In this document: piece by piece, positions 21,349 to 30,698 of the stretch
How the letters are laid out: each line of letters starts with the position of its first letter
Numbering within the stretch: position 1 is the stretch's first letter
The notes under the pieces: model-generated
Databases searched by the model: none
What the model was told of the DNA's origin: nothing
The model's input: only the letters and a program-made list of their open reading frames with translations
Made by a program: the position numbers and the translations under genes
Assembly: GCA_963765585.1 (NCBI GenBank)
Contig: CAVXXB010000008.1
Location: 558,001 to 622,000 of the forward strand
DNA length: 64,000 nucleotides
Direction: 5' to 3'
From: CAVXXB01 sp963765585
Lineage (GTDB): Bacteria; Calditrichota; Calditrichia; JAJRVZ01

Positions 21349-21499
21349 CTCACGCAGAGACGCTGAGACCGCAGAGTTCAACTGGGTACTCGTCACTCGG
21401 TACAGGGTTCCGGGCACTGGGTGCTCGTAAAATCACGGCCGATTCCGCCCGCATCGAGTGCCGAGAACCGAGAACCAAGTGCCAAGTACCTAGTGCCGG
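21349..21499. repeat. 7-bp-phased palindromic tract (element 2), one-sided arm
   Basis: An 8-bp-type arm, CACGCAGAGACGCTGAGACC (21351-21370), leads into heptamers ACTGGGT, ACTCGTC, ACTCGGT, ACAGGGT, TCCGGGC, ACTGGGT. After a short unphased loop come GTGCCGA, GAACCGA, GAACCAA, GTGCCAA, GTACCTA, GTGCCGG, which pair back with the first half. The closing 8-bp arm is missing. This G+C-richer version shows that the period is kept while the bases change. The gap 21156-21503 otherwise holds only the REP pair. Confidence 0.8.
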
Positions 21500-21503
21500 A
21501 CAA

Positions 21504-22286
21504 TTACTCAAAAACAACCCGGCCGAAGACAGATGGCTTATGAAACCGCGCTCCGGTAGGCGACCAGGCATATCCGGCAGGGTCCATATTTTTGTTCTCA
21601 TCAACACGGTAAAAATTGATCTTAATATTCGTATCACTGGTAATATGGTTATTTTTTTCAGTACCCAGATCGCGGAAAGGAATCGCAATTTCCACTGTCC
21701 AGCTATTATCCACATCATTACGCATATTCAATGTACCATCCAACGACACGGCCGTTTTAATACCGGCCAGGTTGAACTGCGCTGTGGCCGGAACATCAAT
21801 GTTTTCCGGATCGACTATATAACTATCAAACAACACGTTGGCCGGTGAAACTTCAATCTCCACATACGTCTCGGGTATATCGTCGACGTCAATAAAGACT
21901 TCGACAGCCTCCTCCTGCCACAGAAATTCATCCCGTTTCGTGTAATTTGTCCATATATCAGGATCATTACAGATAAAGGCGATATATAGTGTAGTATCAT
22001 CATAACACAGCATGACCTCGGTCTTTAAACTCGAATCAGTGACGATACTACCCGTACGGTTCTCAACCAGAACCACTGGTTTGGCCCGTTGCCAAACGGG
22101 TTCATCAAGTTTTCCATCTATAATCAGGGATGATTGAGATTTAACTGCTTCTATCTGGTAGTCCACAGTTTTTTTATCTGCACATTGTGCGAATAACATC
22201 AAACCAAGAATTATATATATAATTTTTTGCAGACCCGTATTTCCGATGTATTTTAGCGTCTTATTGTGCATTGGTTTAATATACAT
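21504..22286 (-). CDS. Carbohydrate-binding family 9-like lipoprotein
   Basis: About 260 aa from the ATG at 22286, chosen because GGTGG lies 6 bases upstream and because it gives a clean lipoprotein signal (IIYIILGLMLFAQC). The longer open frame to 22439 runs through a repeat and is not needed. The mature part is a CBM9-like jelly roll: IDGKLDEPVWQRAKPV, LYIAFICNDPDIWTN, EEAVEVFIDVDD, NSWTVEIAIPFRDLG, and the end YAWSPTGARFHKPSVFGRV. Such standalone CBM9-like lipoproteins bind sugar chains at the cell surface or carry reducing sugars to enzymes. No catalytic domain is seen. It is flanked on both sides by intergenic repeats. Confidence 0.78.
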   Translation of the reverse strand: MYIKPMHNKTLKYIGNTGLQKIIYIILGLMLFAQCADKKTVDYQIEAVKSQSSLIIDGKLDEPVWQRAKPVVLVENRTGSIVTDSSLKTEVMLCYDDTTLYIAFICNDPDIWTNYTKRDEFLWQEEAVEVFIDVDDIPETYVEIEVSPANVLFDSYIVDPENIDVPATAQFNLAGIKTAVSLDGTLNMRNDVDNSWTVEIAIPFRDLGTEKNNHITSDTNIKINFYRVDENKNMDPAGYAWSPTGARFHKPSVFGRVVFE

Positions 22287-22317
22287 GGACATCCACCTTA
22301 AAAAGTTGATATGGAAC

Positions 22318-22420
22318 GTAGGGAACGGTCTGAGACCGTTCCGAGATGTTGATTCTAGCCTCAATGTAACACAGGGACACGGCCCCATAGAACTCGGTCT
22401 TCGACATACCGTGTCCCTAC
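22318..22420. repeat. Two palindromes: GGAACGGTCT and AGGGACACGG types
   Basis: GGAACGGTCT-G-AGACCGTTCC is a perfect 21-base palindrome at 22322-22342, preceded by GTAG. Thirty bases on, AGGGACACGG (22373-22382) pairs with CCGTGTCCCT (22409-22418) across a 26-base loop. A second copy of the first type, with one mismatch, is at 47862-47882. These look like mobile REP/MITE-type hairpins; no matching transposase is present here. The gap 22287-22526 holds nothing else. Confidence 0.7.
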
Positions 22421-22526
22421 GCATGATATTTTTTGGCAAAATTGGTTTCGTCGTAATATTATACTCTTATGCGTCTTCAAGCCTAATAATAAATTCTATT
22501 TGATTTATATCAAATCGTAAAAAAAT

Positions 22527-23804
22527 CTAAGTTGCATTTCTAAATGAAATTTTAGCAGTCATTTTTTCCGGAAACCGTTCTAATACCAAACTATAACGGT
22601 AATTATCATCAAATATTTCAAACAAATCTGATTTAATTGTAATATTTTGAGCATCAAATTCTAATTGGGTTTTTGCCGATATTTTTAACATAAACCGGCC
22701 ATTTGTTATCTTATCCGGTATCGATTGGGTGCCAGTAAAATCCAGATCTATAGATTTTTCTGACAATGACAAGCCAGTACAAGTGTAATGCACCAGTTGT
22801 TGTTGAAAGAAATCCGAATCTGGTGCCAGCATGGTTTCCATTTTTTGATTATACGGTTTTAAAAATTTTACCCAATGATCAACGATTTCCGAATTGCGAT
22901 CCGGATCTTCATGTAACATATTTGGCCAATGCAGCCCACAGCAGGGGCCGGGAAGATTCCCTTCCGGTCTACCACCAATAATATCCCAATCGCACACATC
23001 TTCGCCGCGATCGACGGTTATGACACCAGCATCGATACCAAAATACTTAAATTGAGCGCCTGCGGCATTATACATGTTGTAAAAAGGGGTGTTAATATAA
23101 GTTATGCCGCGTTTTTTAATGACCCCGGCCATACTGATCTGATGGTCCCCTGTTGGACCAAAGCCGTGCAGGAAAGCCGTGGGTACGAAGGAGGTTGGAA
23201 AAGGTCCTAACTGATTCTGATCCATCAATCTGGCAAAATAATCGAGATGAAGTTCCACCTGATCCAGCGGACGCATGGTGCCGGATTTATCCGCCCACTC
23301 AGCACGGGTAAAATTTTTATCCTGCCAATATTCATGGCCAATACCATGCAGGGACAGTTCATAGTGTTTTTTATTATTCCGGATAATGTCTGCGGCTTCT
23401 TCTAGCCAGGGACCTACCCATTTACTATTATCCCACTTTTCACGCATCCAGGTGCTGGTAGGCAATTCACGTAGAATATTATCCCGGTCCCATTCGCATA
23501 AAACAGTTGCCGCCTGGGGGCGAACCCCCAGTTTTTTGCCCAGATCGGCAATAGCCTGATAATCAGCAGGCACATGTTTGCGCTTTATACCCGTTCTGTA
23601 TGGCTCCTGGCGGACGCTGCCGTCTTCACCGGACCACCATCCCACATCATCGATAACAATTTGAATTGGCATGGGTATTCGAGCCGTGAGCCCTTCATTA
23701 ACCATTTTATTCTCTCCCTTACATGCAAAAACACTTGCAACCGTCAATCCAGCGCCTAATTTTGCCGATTGTTTTACAAATTCACGTCGGTTTATGTTTC
23801 TCAT
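22527..23804 (-). CDS. Tat/lipoprotein-exported polysaccharide-deacetylase-like protein
   Basis: 425 aa. The N-terminus carries a twin-arginine-like motif (NRREFVKQS), a hydrophobic stretch and a possible lipobox VFAC. In the body, VIDDVGWWSG (Asp-Asp) and LSLHGIGHEYW (His-x3-His) stand where the metal-binding motifs of NodB-like deacetylases stand. Other notable parts are FVPTAFLHGFGPTG and DWDIIGGRPEG. The C-terminal 90 residues look like a small beta domain. I do not recognise a named family. Export, the NodB-type motifs and the neighbours (CBM9, GH18) suggest removal of acyl groups or a related carbohydrate-active role. The motif spacing is seen; the activity is inferred with modest certainty. 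Confidence 0.6.
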   Translation of the reverse strand: MRNINRREFVKQSAKLGAGLTVASVFACKGENKMVNEGLTARIPMPIQIVIDDVGWWSGEDGSVRQEPYRTGIKRKHVPADYQAIADLGKKLGVRPQAATVLCEWDRDNILRELPTSTWMREKWDNSKWVGPWLEEAADIIRNNKKHYELSLHGIGHEYWQDKNFTRAEWADKSGTMRPLDQVELHLDYFARLMDQNQLGPFPTSFVPTAFLHGFGPTGDHQISMAGVIKKRGITYINTPFYNMYNAAGAQFKYFGIDAGVITVDRGEDVCDWDIIGGRPEGNLPGPCCGLHWPNMLHEDPDRNSEIVDHWVKFLKPYNQKMETMLAPDSDFFQQQLVHYTCTGLSLSEKSIDLDFTGTQSIPDKITNGRFMLKISAKTQLEFDAQNITIKSDLFEIFDDNYRYSLVLERFPEKMTAKISFRNAT

Positions 23805-23843
23805 TGCACATTCAAATCCTTTTTTATTATGATATATTTTTTT

Positions 23844-24034
23844 CTCGCAGAGACGCAGAAGCGCAGAGTAGAGATGAGGGATTAGAGATTAGTACGTAGT
23901 TATTTGGAACTGGGAACTGGGAACTTGGAATTTGTTCTTGGTAATTAATTAGAAGAAAATTCCTAATTCCCAATTCCGAGTTCCTAATCTCTATTCTCTA
24001 ATCTTTTCTCTGCGTCTCTGCGGCTCTGCGTGAG
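23844..24034. repeat. Palindromic 7-bp-phased tract with 8-bp arms (element 3), entering the GH18 gene
   Basis: Arms with octamer period (CGCAGAGA, CGCAGAAG, CGCAGAG) at 23844-23868 pair with CTCTGCGTCTCTGCGG and CTCTGCGTGAG at 24008-24034. The inside reads as heptamers AACTGGG, AACTGGG, AACTTGG, AATTTGT, TCTTGGT, a short loop, then TTCCTAA, TTCCCAA, TTCCGAG, TTCCTAA, TCTCTAT, TCTCTAA. The right half overlaps the last 17 codons of the GH18 gene (stop at 23984). Confidence 0.85.
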
Positions 24035-25231
24035 CTTACTAATTGCCCCTAATGCGAAAGTTTGTGCATTAATTGCATCAAGCAACGGTGTCTTGCCGTC
24101 TTTCTGATAATCCCCCATCAGCGGCCAGATTATTAACCCGGCTGCCTTATTGTTTATTATGTAATCCGCTTTCAGAGCAACAGACTCCTCGTCATCAAGT
24201 GAAATAAGTGTGCTGGTTAATTTGCTGATCAGATAAGGTGCCTGCGCTTTTTCATCCCAGAAACGATCAAACAGATCCATCTTTTCGGCGATTTTTGAAT
24301 AATAGATATCCTCTCCGGCTGCAAAAAGTGTGGTATCGGCGCCTTCATGCGTGCCATATATTTCACTGCAATTTTTATATGAATAACCGAAAAACGCAGC
24401 ACAAAGTGTAATTTTTTCAGCCGGCACATTATGTGCCTCATGATATAATTTAAATGCCCCATCAAGGCAACGGCCGGAATCGCCCTGGGCCGGTCCGTAC
24501 AATGCGGAATTATGATTACTGATCTTGCCCCACGATCCGTGAAGATCATAAGTCATAATATTTATATAATCCACAATCTCAGATACTTTTTGTACTTCAA
24601 TATCCGGCAGATGGCTGGCAGCCGCGGGTAATGATGCCGTAAGCACATATTTTTCTCCTGTATTAGCGCCGTGCGCCTGCAGACTATCCCGCACAGTTTG
24701 AAGCAATATTGTAAAATTTTCCCGGTCCTGCGGTGTGCCTTTATGTCGTTTATATCCGGGAAATTCCCAGTCTATGTCAATTCCATCAAAGCCATACCGG
24801 CGAATATGTTTGATGCACCAGTGGGCAAAATTGGCACGTTTTTGCGGATCGGCCGAAACCTCAGGAAAATTATCTGAAGTTTCCCAGCCACCGATAGACA
24901 AAATCACCTTTGTGCCATGAGGTTTTGCCAGATCAATGATCGAACTTCCAGGCTCCATATCTATAGACAACTGATCTGTTTTTCCTTCGAGTAGGTAACG
25001 ATCGGCAGCCGGATCCATACCGACAATTTTACCGCTTTCCAGGGGATAAAAAAATGAATAATAAACCATGGTTAACTTATCGTATGGTATATGTTGCGGA
25101 TTCAGCCGCTCAGGGGACTTTTGGAAGTTCCAGGACCGGTAACATCCGATTACCTGTTTTTTTTCAACAGGCACCTCACATGACATCAATATGAGGACTA
25201 GTACAATCGCCAAATATCTTAATTTTTGCAT
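23984..25231 (-). CDS. GH18 glycoside hydrolase (chitinase/endoglucosaminidase type), lipoprotein
   Basis: 415 aa; lipobox ILMSC. The GH18 catalytic signature DGIDIDWEF (DxxDxDxE) is complete, with the proton donor glutamate present. VILSIGGWETSDN, YINIMTYDLHGSWG and GLIIWPLMGDY match the other conserved barrel strands. Such enzymes cut beta-1,4-GlcNAc linkages in chitin or N-glycans, using the substrate acetamido group. The true C-terminus seems lost: the last residues (KLTQSRRDAEKRLENRD) are not protein-like and are the translation of the CGCAGAGA repeat arm and the first heptamers, which then supply the stop. The catalytic domain is complete before that point. Confidence 0.88.
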   Translation of the reverse strand: MQKLRYLAIVLVLILMSCEVPVEKKQVIGCYRSWNFQKSPERLNPQHIPYDKLTMVYYSFFYPLESGKIVGMDPAADRYLLEGKTDQLSIDMEPGSSIIDLAKPHGTKVILSIGGWETSDNFPEVSADPQKRANFAHWCIKHIRRYGFDGIDIDWEFPGYKRHKGTPQDRENFTILLQTVRDSLQAHGANTGEKYVLTASLPAAASHLPDIEVQKVSEIVDYINIMTYDLHGSWGKISNHNSALYGPAQGDSGRCLDGAFKLYHEAHNVPAEKITLCAAFFGYSYKNCSEIYGTHEGADTTLFAAGEDIYYSKIAEKMDLFDRFWDEKAQAPYLISKLTSTLISLDDEESVALKADYIINNKAAGLIIWPLMGDYQKDGKTPLLDAINAQTFALGAISKLTQSRRDAEKRLENRD

Positions 25232-25256
25232 ATTTATATTTCCCTTTAAATATTAG

Positions 25257-25312
25257 ATCCTGAATCGAGTTCAGGGTGACGTATTTGTCATCCCGAACTT
25301 GATTCGGGATCC
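25257..25312. repeat. Inverted pair of CCTGAATCGAGTTCAGG REP hairpins
   Basis: GATCCTGAATCGAGTTCAGG plus GTGAC (25257-25281) faces GTCATCCCGAACTTGATTCG plus GGATCC (25287-25312). Each copy is a hairpin and the two copies are inverted to one another, a common REP doublet layout. Confidence 0.7.
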
Positions 25313-25328
25313 ATTAAAATAATATTTT

Positions 25329-25540
25329 CTCGCAGAGACGCGGAGACGCAGAGAAGAAAATGAGGAATTAGAGATTTTCGTTTGATAAGGGTACTCGTCT
25401 CTCGGTCCTCGCCCCGTATAGTTGAAAACGCTTCATATCTTTAAACAAGTGGCGAGCAGCGAGTGCCCAGTACCGAGTGCTTAATTCCCAGTTCCCAATT
25501 CCAAAGTCCTCATTTCTAACCTCTCATCGCTAATCTTCAG
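25329..25540. repeat. 7-bp-phased tract with 8-bp arm (element 4)
   Basis: Begins with octamers CGCAGAGA, CGCGGAGA, CGCAGAGA (25331-25354), then GTACTCG, TCTCTCG, GTCCTCG. After an unphased stretch of about 45 bases come GCAGCGA, GTGCCCA, GTACCGA, GTGCTTA, ATTCCCA, GTTCCCA, ATTCCAA and pyrimidine-rich words to 25540. It is less perfect than element 1. The stop codon of the next gene (25530-25532) falls inside it. Confidence 0.75.
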
Positions 25541-26994
25541 TCTGGGTAAGAACCTCCTGTAGCGTTCCCTTCTCAACGACCTCAATGGTAGTCCATGAGT
25601 ACCAGTTTTGGGCATCTCGACCTGATACAGCCAGTTTGACGGCCGGCTTTTTATTATATGGATCAAGTAAAGCAAAGTAAACAAGATACCGGCCCGGTTT
25701 GGCATCATCCGGAATTTGAAGCTGTGCAGACATCGTATGACGCCCTGGTAGTCCTCTCAGAACATTCCAGTCCGTGTTTTTATTTGCCAAAACATTTTTA
25801 TCCCTGCGACCACCTGCTGCCCGGATTTCGAAAACCGGCATATAGGGTCTATATGGTGGTGCCACGCCGATATTGTCCATAACCATTTCTATGGTCAGTG
25901 TATTTCCCGGTTCCAGCCATTTTTCATGGCGTATTGATCTTACAACAAAGCGGTACCCCATGCGTTTAAGAAATTTCTCCGTTGCCGGCCACCATTCCGG
26001 CGGTATCGCGCTGGATTTATTATTCAAAACCGATGTATGCAATTCAAGCATCACACTATAAATATATTCAATATCCCTGCCCGCTTCTAACCAGCTTTCC
26101 ATGGTACCACAAGTTTCAAAAACAACCGGTTTTGTTTCCCAGGCTTTGCCTACTGAAGGATAATGCCGCGGTAACTGTAAATAGCGCGTCATCAAATTCC
26201 AGTTATTCGGCGGACCATAATCACCGATACAATCGGCACGCCAGCCGGTACCATTCTCAGTGGCATAGATCAGACCATCTTCGGCATCTTCAGGAATCAC
26301 CATCGGTGTCTTCTTAAATCCTTCCAGATACCAATCAATGATCATCTTTTTCAAATCAAAGTTATACGCTTCTTTTTCTGCAACAAAACTCAGATGCCAT
26401 TCGCCCCAGTGACCGTAAGAACCAATATCCACATGATCGATATCAGGATGACCGTCATAACGCTTGGCGAATTCTTTGACCAGGCGCCCCATATATTTTT
26501 CGAACAGTGGATCTTCGTGATCCGGCATCCAGCTTGGATCGGATTTGCCCGCGTTCTGAGTGCTCTCGGCAAGAAATTCCCAGCCTTTGGCGCCGGTTTT
26601 ACGGTACCAATCGGGAATTCTTGGACGACCGTTGGCCGGCATGATCCGTGTGGCCAGACGTTGCCCACGCGCTTTTACTTCTGCCAGTACCGAATCGACC
26701 ATTTTCCAGTTAAATTTTCCCTCTTCGGGCTCCAGTTCATCCCAGTACCAGCGATAATAGGCGATCGAACTTTGCGGATACCCCGGGACATTCCCATCAA
26801 GCGAACTGTGTGTGGTAAAGCCCATTCCCGGATTTACCAGTACCTCATCCAACTCAATCGGACTGACAACCGTAACATTGGGCACCCCGGCTGGCTTTGA
26901 TGATGCTGACAAATGGCTCCACCTGCCCATGAGCGATGGTAAATAGATACCCCAGATACAAATAGAGATATAAATATTGCAAATAATTATTCAT
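25530..26994 (-). CDS. Secreted TIM-barrel protein with WGEWH motif (DUF4832-like), one frameshift near the start
   Basis: The continuous frame runs from 26930, but a good start lies in another frame at ATG 26994 (after GAGGTTGCT) with a signal-like stretch ending IAHGQ. An indel at about 26900-26930 would join them. The body has NPGMGFTTHS, a barrel strand pair YYRWYWDELEPEEGKFNW, DHVDIGSYGHWGEWH with a likely catalytic glutamate, and an Ig-like C-terminal domain (LTIEMVMDNIGVAPPYRPY, PDDAKPGRYLVYFALLD). This is the layout of DUF4874/DUF4832-type proteins, which resemble GH clan A enzymes. Three relatives with the same WGE[WG]H block occur at 30.7, 53.4 and 61.5 kb. Activity is unknown. The stop lies within repeat element 4. 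Confidence 0.7.
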
Positions 26995-27033
26995 AGCAAC
27001 CTCATTTCACTAATCACAGCTTAAATCTATTTG

Positions 27034-27230
27034 TAACCACCTAAGACACAAAGACAACAAATTAAAAGCTCCTAAGTCCCTTAGTCCAGGCATGAAGTCC
27101 CTGAGAAGACGCACAAAGTACTTTTTACTTCGAAATTCAACATTCAATATTATTACTTTTAAAGTTCCCTTAGTCAGAAGTCCTTTAAATTATTATTTCT
27201 TCTCTTCGTGTCCTTCGTGTCTTTGTGGTA
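27034..27230. repeat. Palindromic element with GACACAAAGAC arms (element 5)
   Basis: AACCACCTAAGACACAAAGA at 27035-27054 pairs with CTTCGTGTCTTTGTGGT at about 27213-27229. Inside, words such as AGTCCCT, TAGTCCA, AGTCCCT and CAACATT, CAATATT are spaced by 7, but the phasing is weaker than in the other elements. It sits between two co-directional genes like the rest of the family. Confidence 0.6.
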
Positions 27231-27245
27231 AAAAAAACTTAAAGT

Positions 27246-29435
27246 TTACTTAAAAGAAACCGTTGCCAGGCCATATACCTCAAATGATGGTACGCTAAAT
27301 TCAATATACTGATCTTTGGTTTGATATGATATCTCTGCAGTTTTTGTTAACGGTGAACCAAATGTCAGATTGGAAACGGTTTTACCATCGGGAACCCGGA
27401 ATCGGATTTTTACATCTTCTGCCGGAGTCACCTCGCCATCCAGATTCATATTATAATTTACCAGATGAATGAGTTGCAGATTTTTTTCTGTTTGCGTCAT
27501 CGTGGTGAATTCAACTGTATATGGTGCGGATAGTTTTGCCGACAATTTACCATCAGCAGCCCATTCAACGGCTTTAGGTAAATCCATAAAGGCATCTTTG
27601 ATACGAGCCGGGAATTTTCCCTGACCGTACATCATATGATCATCGGGAAGCGGCGTATTCTGTGTGTCTCCTTTTCCTACAGGTAATACATTAAATGGAA
27701 TAAATGACACCCGGCCTTTGCCTACTTCTTTCGTAGTCATGACAATGGGCGTATCCTGCAAATCAAACCCCAGAATATCAGACAAACCCAGATTTTGACG
27801 CCTCCGGCCGAACTCATCCTTAAGAGATGATAGACCCATCACCACCAATCCACCGCCGTTCTCAACATAATTCTTCAGTCCGGCAATTTGGGCATCACTC
27901 ATCAATGGTACATACGGCAAAACAATCACCTCGTATTTGCTTAATTCTTCCGGGCTGAAATCCCGTTCAACGGTCATAACATGGGCAATGCCATTATCCG
28001 CCAAGACGCGTGATGCCGGATTGAAATAACTGAATTCATCACTATAGAACTGGTTTATCGAGCAATATATACCAATGTTTGCGGAAAGTTTTGCACCTAC
28101 CAGATTCGGTTCATTCTCTTTAAAAAATGCATAAATCTGTTCGGCACCTTCATGCACATAAGGTGAAATCGGTTTACCAAAGGTTTCCCTAACCACGCTA
28201 AATGTATTGTGATTTGCAAAAGCCTCACCGATATTCAGTTTTATTAGATTAAACAATGCTTTTTCATTGGGGATGGGTTTGGGATGGGATGGCTGAATAC
28301 AATACATCCACACCGGTTTTTGCTGTGCAGCCGCTGCTAAAAATTTGAGAGGTCCGGAATTGCTTATTTTAGTACCATTTTCCGTCCGGGGAACGGATTG
28401 CAGGCCATGTTGAATTTCCGAATAGAAAAAATCTTCTACCGTACCCATCATTTCCATGTCATCGCCATTGGTATAGGCCATATTGCCATAGGCACCACCG
28501 TTTATATTTCCCGAGAGTACAAAATTGGGATTTATTTTCCGGGCTTCATCACGTATCTGTCTCTGGTAATCAGTCAAAGACCAGCTTCTGAATTGCAGCC
28601 ATTCACGCCAAAGTGCCATGGTATTATCGATGGGCGGCTCAACCTTGCTGACGTCGGTCAGACCGTAACGTTCCTGCAAATAATCTGCCGGAACTTTTTC
28701 TTTAAGATATATTCTGAAGGCATTTTTTGAATGCGGACAATAGCAGGTTCCCTCATGTACTTTTGTCCAGTCAATATACGCCCCGTCATGACCACTGGCG
28801 GCGACCAGATTTATGACACCTTTAAAATACTGCACGTAGGACGGATTGTCATGACAGCCAAACATCTCAAAACGTCCGCCGGTTTTTGGTGCATTGGGGT
28901 GGCGGAACCGGTAAAAGGAATATTGCATATCATGGGTGTGGCGGGCCCATTTCTCGGGTGCTTCCGCTGGTTTTTCTCCGAAATATTCTGCGTATTGCTC
29001 CCATAATCCTGGTGTGTTATACGCCTGATTGATAAATAACTCTTCCGGTTTTGGTACATCTTCATAGGTAGCGCTTTCCCCCGGCAGGGCCATGGTGGTA
29101 TAGGCTATCACATATAATCCCTGGTCATGGAATTTCTGAACCTTTTGTTTAGATTTTTCCAGCATATCATTAAATATGGACATATCGGTGATATATACAC
29201 CCGATTCTTCATCTTTTGGAAAAACAATCGGTCCGCCATTCTGGTTTACAGTGGCATGCAAACGATTCAGAAACTCAATATTATCATTTGAACGGACAAT
29301 ACGCAGATGCCCCCAGTCCCATGGACCAAGTTTATCTATTTTATCTGCGGCTTGTGCAGATATTTGATTAAACGACAAAAACAGGACAATAATGATAGAT
29401 ATCATTGATACCTTGCATTTTAATTTAATTAACAT
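27246..29435 (-). CDS. Secreted GH42-like protein with trimerisation (GATase-like) domain
   Basis: 729 aa; ATG 29435 after GGGAG; signal peptide to ISAQA. The N-terminal 420 residues look like a TIM barrel of the beta-galactosidase-like/GHL group (YFKGVINLVAASGHDGAYID, followed by TCYCPHSKNAFRIYLKEK). Residues about 470-600 look like the class I amidotransferase-type trimerisation domain of GH42 proteins (VLADNGIAHVMTVERD, KYEVIVLPYVPLMSDAQI, YVENGGGLVVMGLSS). A small beta domain ends in VPSFEVYGLATVSFK. Two relatives lie at 50.9-53.1 kb and at the right edge of the window. The catalytic residues cannot be assigned with confidence. Probably an exported glycosidase or a sugar-binding relative. 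Confidence 0.72.
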   Translation of the reverse strand: MLIKLKCKVSMISIIIVLFLSFNQISAQAADKIDKLGPWDWGHLRIVRSNDNIEFLNRLHATVNQNGGPIVFPKDEESGVYITDMSIFNDMLEKSKQKVQKFHDQGLYVIAYTTMALPGESATYEDVPKPEELFINQAYNTPGLWEQYAEYFGEKPAEAPEKWARHTHDMQYSFYRFRHPNAPKTGGRFEMFGCHDNPSYVQYFKGVINLVAASGHDGAYIDWTKVHEGTCYCPHSKNAFRIYLKEKVPADYLQERYGLTDVSKVEPPIDNTMALWREWLQFRSWSLTDYQRQIRDEARKINPNFVLSGNINGGAYGNMAYTNGDDMEMMGTVEDFFYSEIQHGLQSVPRTENGTKISNSGPLKFLAAAAQQKPVWMYCIQPSHPKPIPNEKALFNLIKLNIGEAFANHNTFSVVRETFGKPISPYVHEGAEQIYAFFKENEPNLVGAKLSANIGIYCSINQFYSDEFSYFNPASRVLADNGIAHVMTVERDFSPEELSKYEVIVLPYVPLMSDAQIAGLKNYVENGGGLVVMGLSSLKDEFGRRRQNLGLSDILGFDLQDTPIVMTTKEVGKGRVSFIPFNVLPVGKGDTQNTPLPDDHMMYGQGKFPARIKDAFMDLPKAVEWAADGKLSAKLSAPYTVEFTTMTQTEKNLQLIHLVNYNMNLDGEVTPAEDVKIRFRVPDGKTVSNLTFGSPLTKTAEISYQTKDQYIEFSVPSFEVYGLATVSFK

Positions 29436-29475
29436 AATGATTTTTACTCCCGATTTAGATTAAAAAAGGTTCATT

Positions 29476-29494
29476 TCCGGAAATATTTTCCGGA
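29476..29494. repeat. TCCGGAAA hairpin
   Basis: TCCGGAAA-TAT-TTTCCGGA is a perfect 19-base palindrome with a 3-base loop, in the 119-base gap upstream of the GH42-like gene. A near-identical hairpin (CTCCGGAAA-TTA-TTTCCGGAG) occurs at 57805-57825. A dispersed hairpin or operator; its role is not clear. Confidence 0.55.
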
Positions 29495-29554
29495 GACGAT
29501 AAAAATATTAATATTTGTTTTACAAAATCGATTTCCTTCCAGATAAAGTGAACT

Positions 29555-30697
29555 CTATCCTAAGGGTAATATTTCCTGCCAGATTCTCAGATAATTACCA
29601 CCTAAAATTAGAGCAATTTCAGTATCTTTATATCCGTGTTTTTCAAGCAACTGTATAAAATTGTTCCAATGTTCATACATGGATTGTGCTTCAACCCCAC
29701 CCGGTGGTGGTTCCTTCGAATATCCCGGAACATAGCCTACAGCCGGGTGGCCAGCATCGTGCCCCAACCAGCCGACACCAACATGATCAACACCGACTAA
29801 ATTAACCATATAATCAATCTCATCAACTAACATTTCATACGAAGTTTCCTGTTCAATATATCGGATACCTACTATTCCTCCGGTTGAAGCGATTGCCTTT
29901 ATCTCCTCATCCATGTGCTGTCTCGGTGTATTTATAAATTTTTGCGGATTGGTGTGAGTGGAAACGACAGGGTGTTTTGTAATTTCGGCAACATGATAAA
30001 TACCATTGGCCGATAAATGAGACACCCCGATCATCATTCCCAGGCGATTCATCTCCTGAACTACTTCTACTCCAAAATTTGAAAGCCGGCCTGCCATCTT
30101 TCCCTCCCAGAAACCATCGGCCAGTTGATTACGAGCATGATGCGTTAACTGCATTCCCCGAACTCCCAGTCGAAAGAAATTTCTCAACAAAGATAATCGA
30201 CGATCGGGATGATATCCGGGTTCCGGATCTATTTGTATCGGACCTCCTCCTTCCATGTCTAAAAAGAATTTGACATGATCAGGATCAGACTGAACTGAGG
30301 TATATCTTTTTTGGATTTGATAATCGAAGACTTTGCCATTTGTTTTTTCGATTTCCGTTAGGATCATATCAAGAACCCGCATCGATCCTTCAAACAGTTT
30401 GTCTCCTCCGCCTCTCTGTGGAACCGAATCACCGCCAGCTGGCATAATGACCACATCAACACCACCGGCAAGCAGGCGGGGTAACAAAAAGTCATTTAAT
30501 GGTGAATTTTGAGAAGGATCATCCAATGCAAAACGGTCATTAAACTCCCAGATATCATGATGTCCTTCAACAATGATATACTGATGCGGTCCTTTCTTCT
30601 CCTGGGCTTTTAATGAATTCACAAGAGTATAACCCGATGCAATCGAAAGGGCGGCAACAGTAAAACCCGATTTTTGTAAAAATTTTCTGCGTTTCAT
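29555..30697 (-). CDS. Membrane dipeptidase family M19 protein, Tat-exported
   Basis: About 380 aa from ATG 30697, chosen because it begins a clear twin-arginine signal (KRRKFLQKSGFTVAALSIA). The frame reaches 30730 but the extra 11 residues would precede the Tat signal. Metal-site blocks of the renal dipeptidase family: GHHDIWEF (HxD), the glutamate in FLDMEGGG, histidines in GVSHLS and VSTHTNP, and GVDHVGVGWLGHDAGH near the end, where most family members read IGSDFDG. The family cleaves dipeptides and some beta-lactams or other amides. The altered last block hints at a different substrate. It follows the stop of the upstream gene by one base, so the two are co-translated. Confidence 0.82.
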   Translation of the reverse strand: MKRRKFLQKSGFTVAALSIASGYTLVNSLKAQEKKGPHQYIIVEGHHDIWEFNDRFALDDPSQNSPLNDFLLPRLLAGGVDVVIMPAGGDSVPQRGGGDKLFEGSMRVLDMILTEIEKTNGKVFDYQIQKRYTSVQSDPDHVKFFLDMEGGGPIQIDPEPGYHPDRRLSLLRNFFRLGVRGMQLTHHARNQLADGFWEGKMAGRLSNFGVEVVQEMNRLGMMIGVSHLSANGIYHVAEITKHPVVSTHTNPQKFINTPRQHMDEEIKAIASTGGIVGIRYIEQETSYEMLVDEIDYMVNLVGVDHVGVGWLGHDAGHPAVGYVPGYSKEPPPGGVEAQSMYEHWNNFIQLLEKHGYKDTEIALILGGNYLRIWQEILPLG

Positions 30698-30698
30698 A

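Noticed and set aside
21336..21848. Plus-strand 170-aa ORF
   Set aside because: It reads through a repeat tract and then antisense to the CBM9-like gene; composition is not protein-like and there is no family match.
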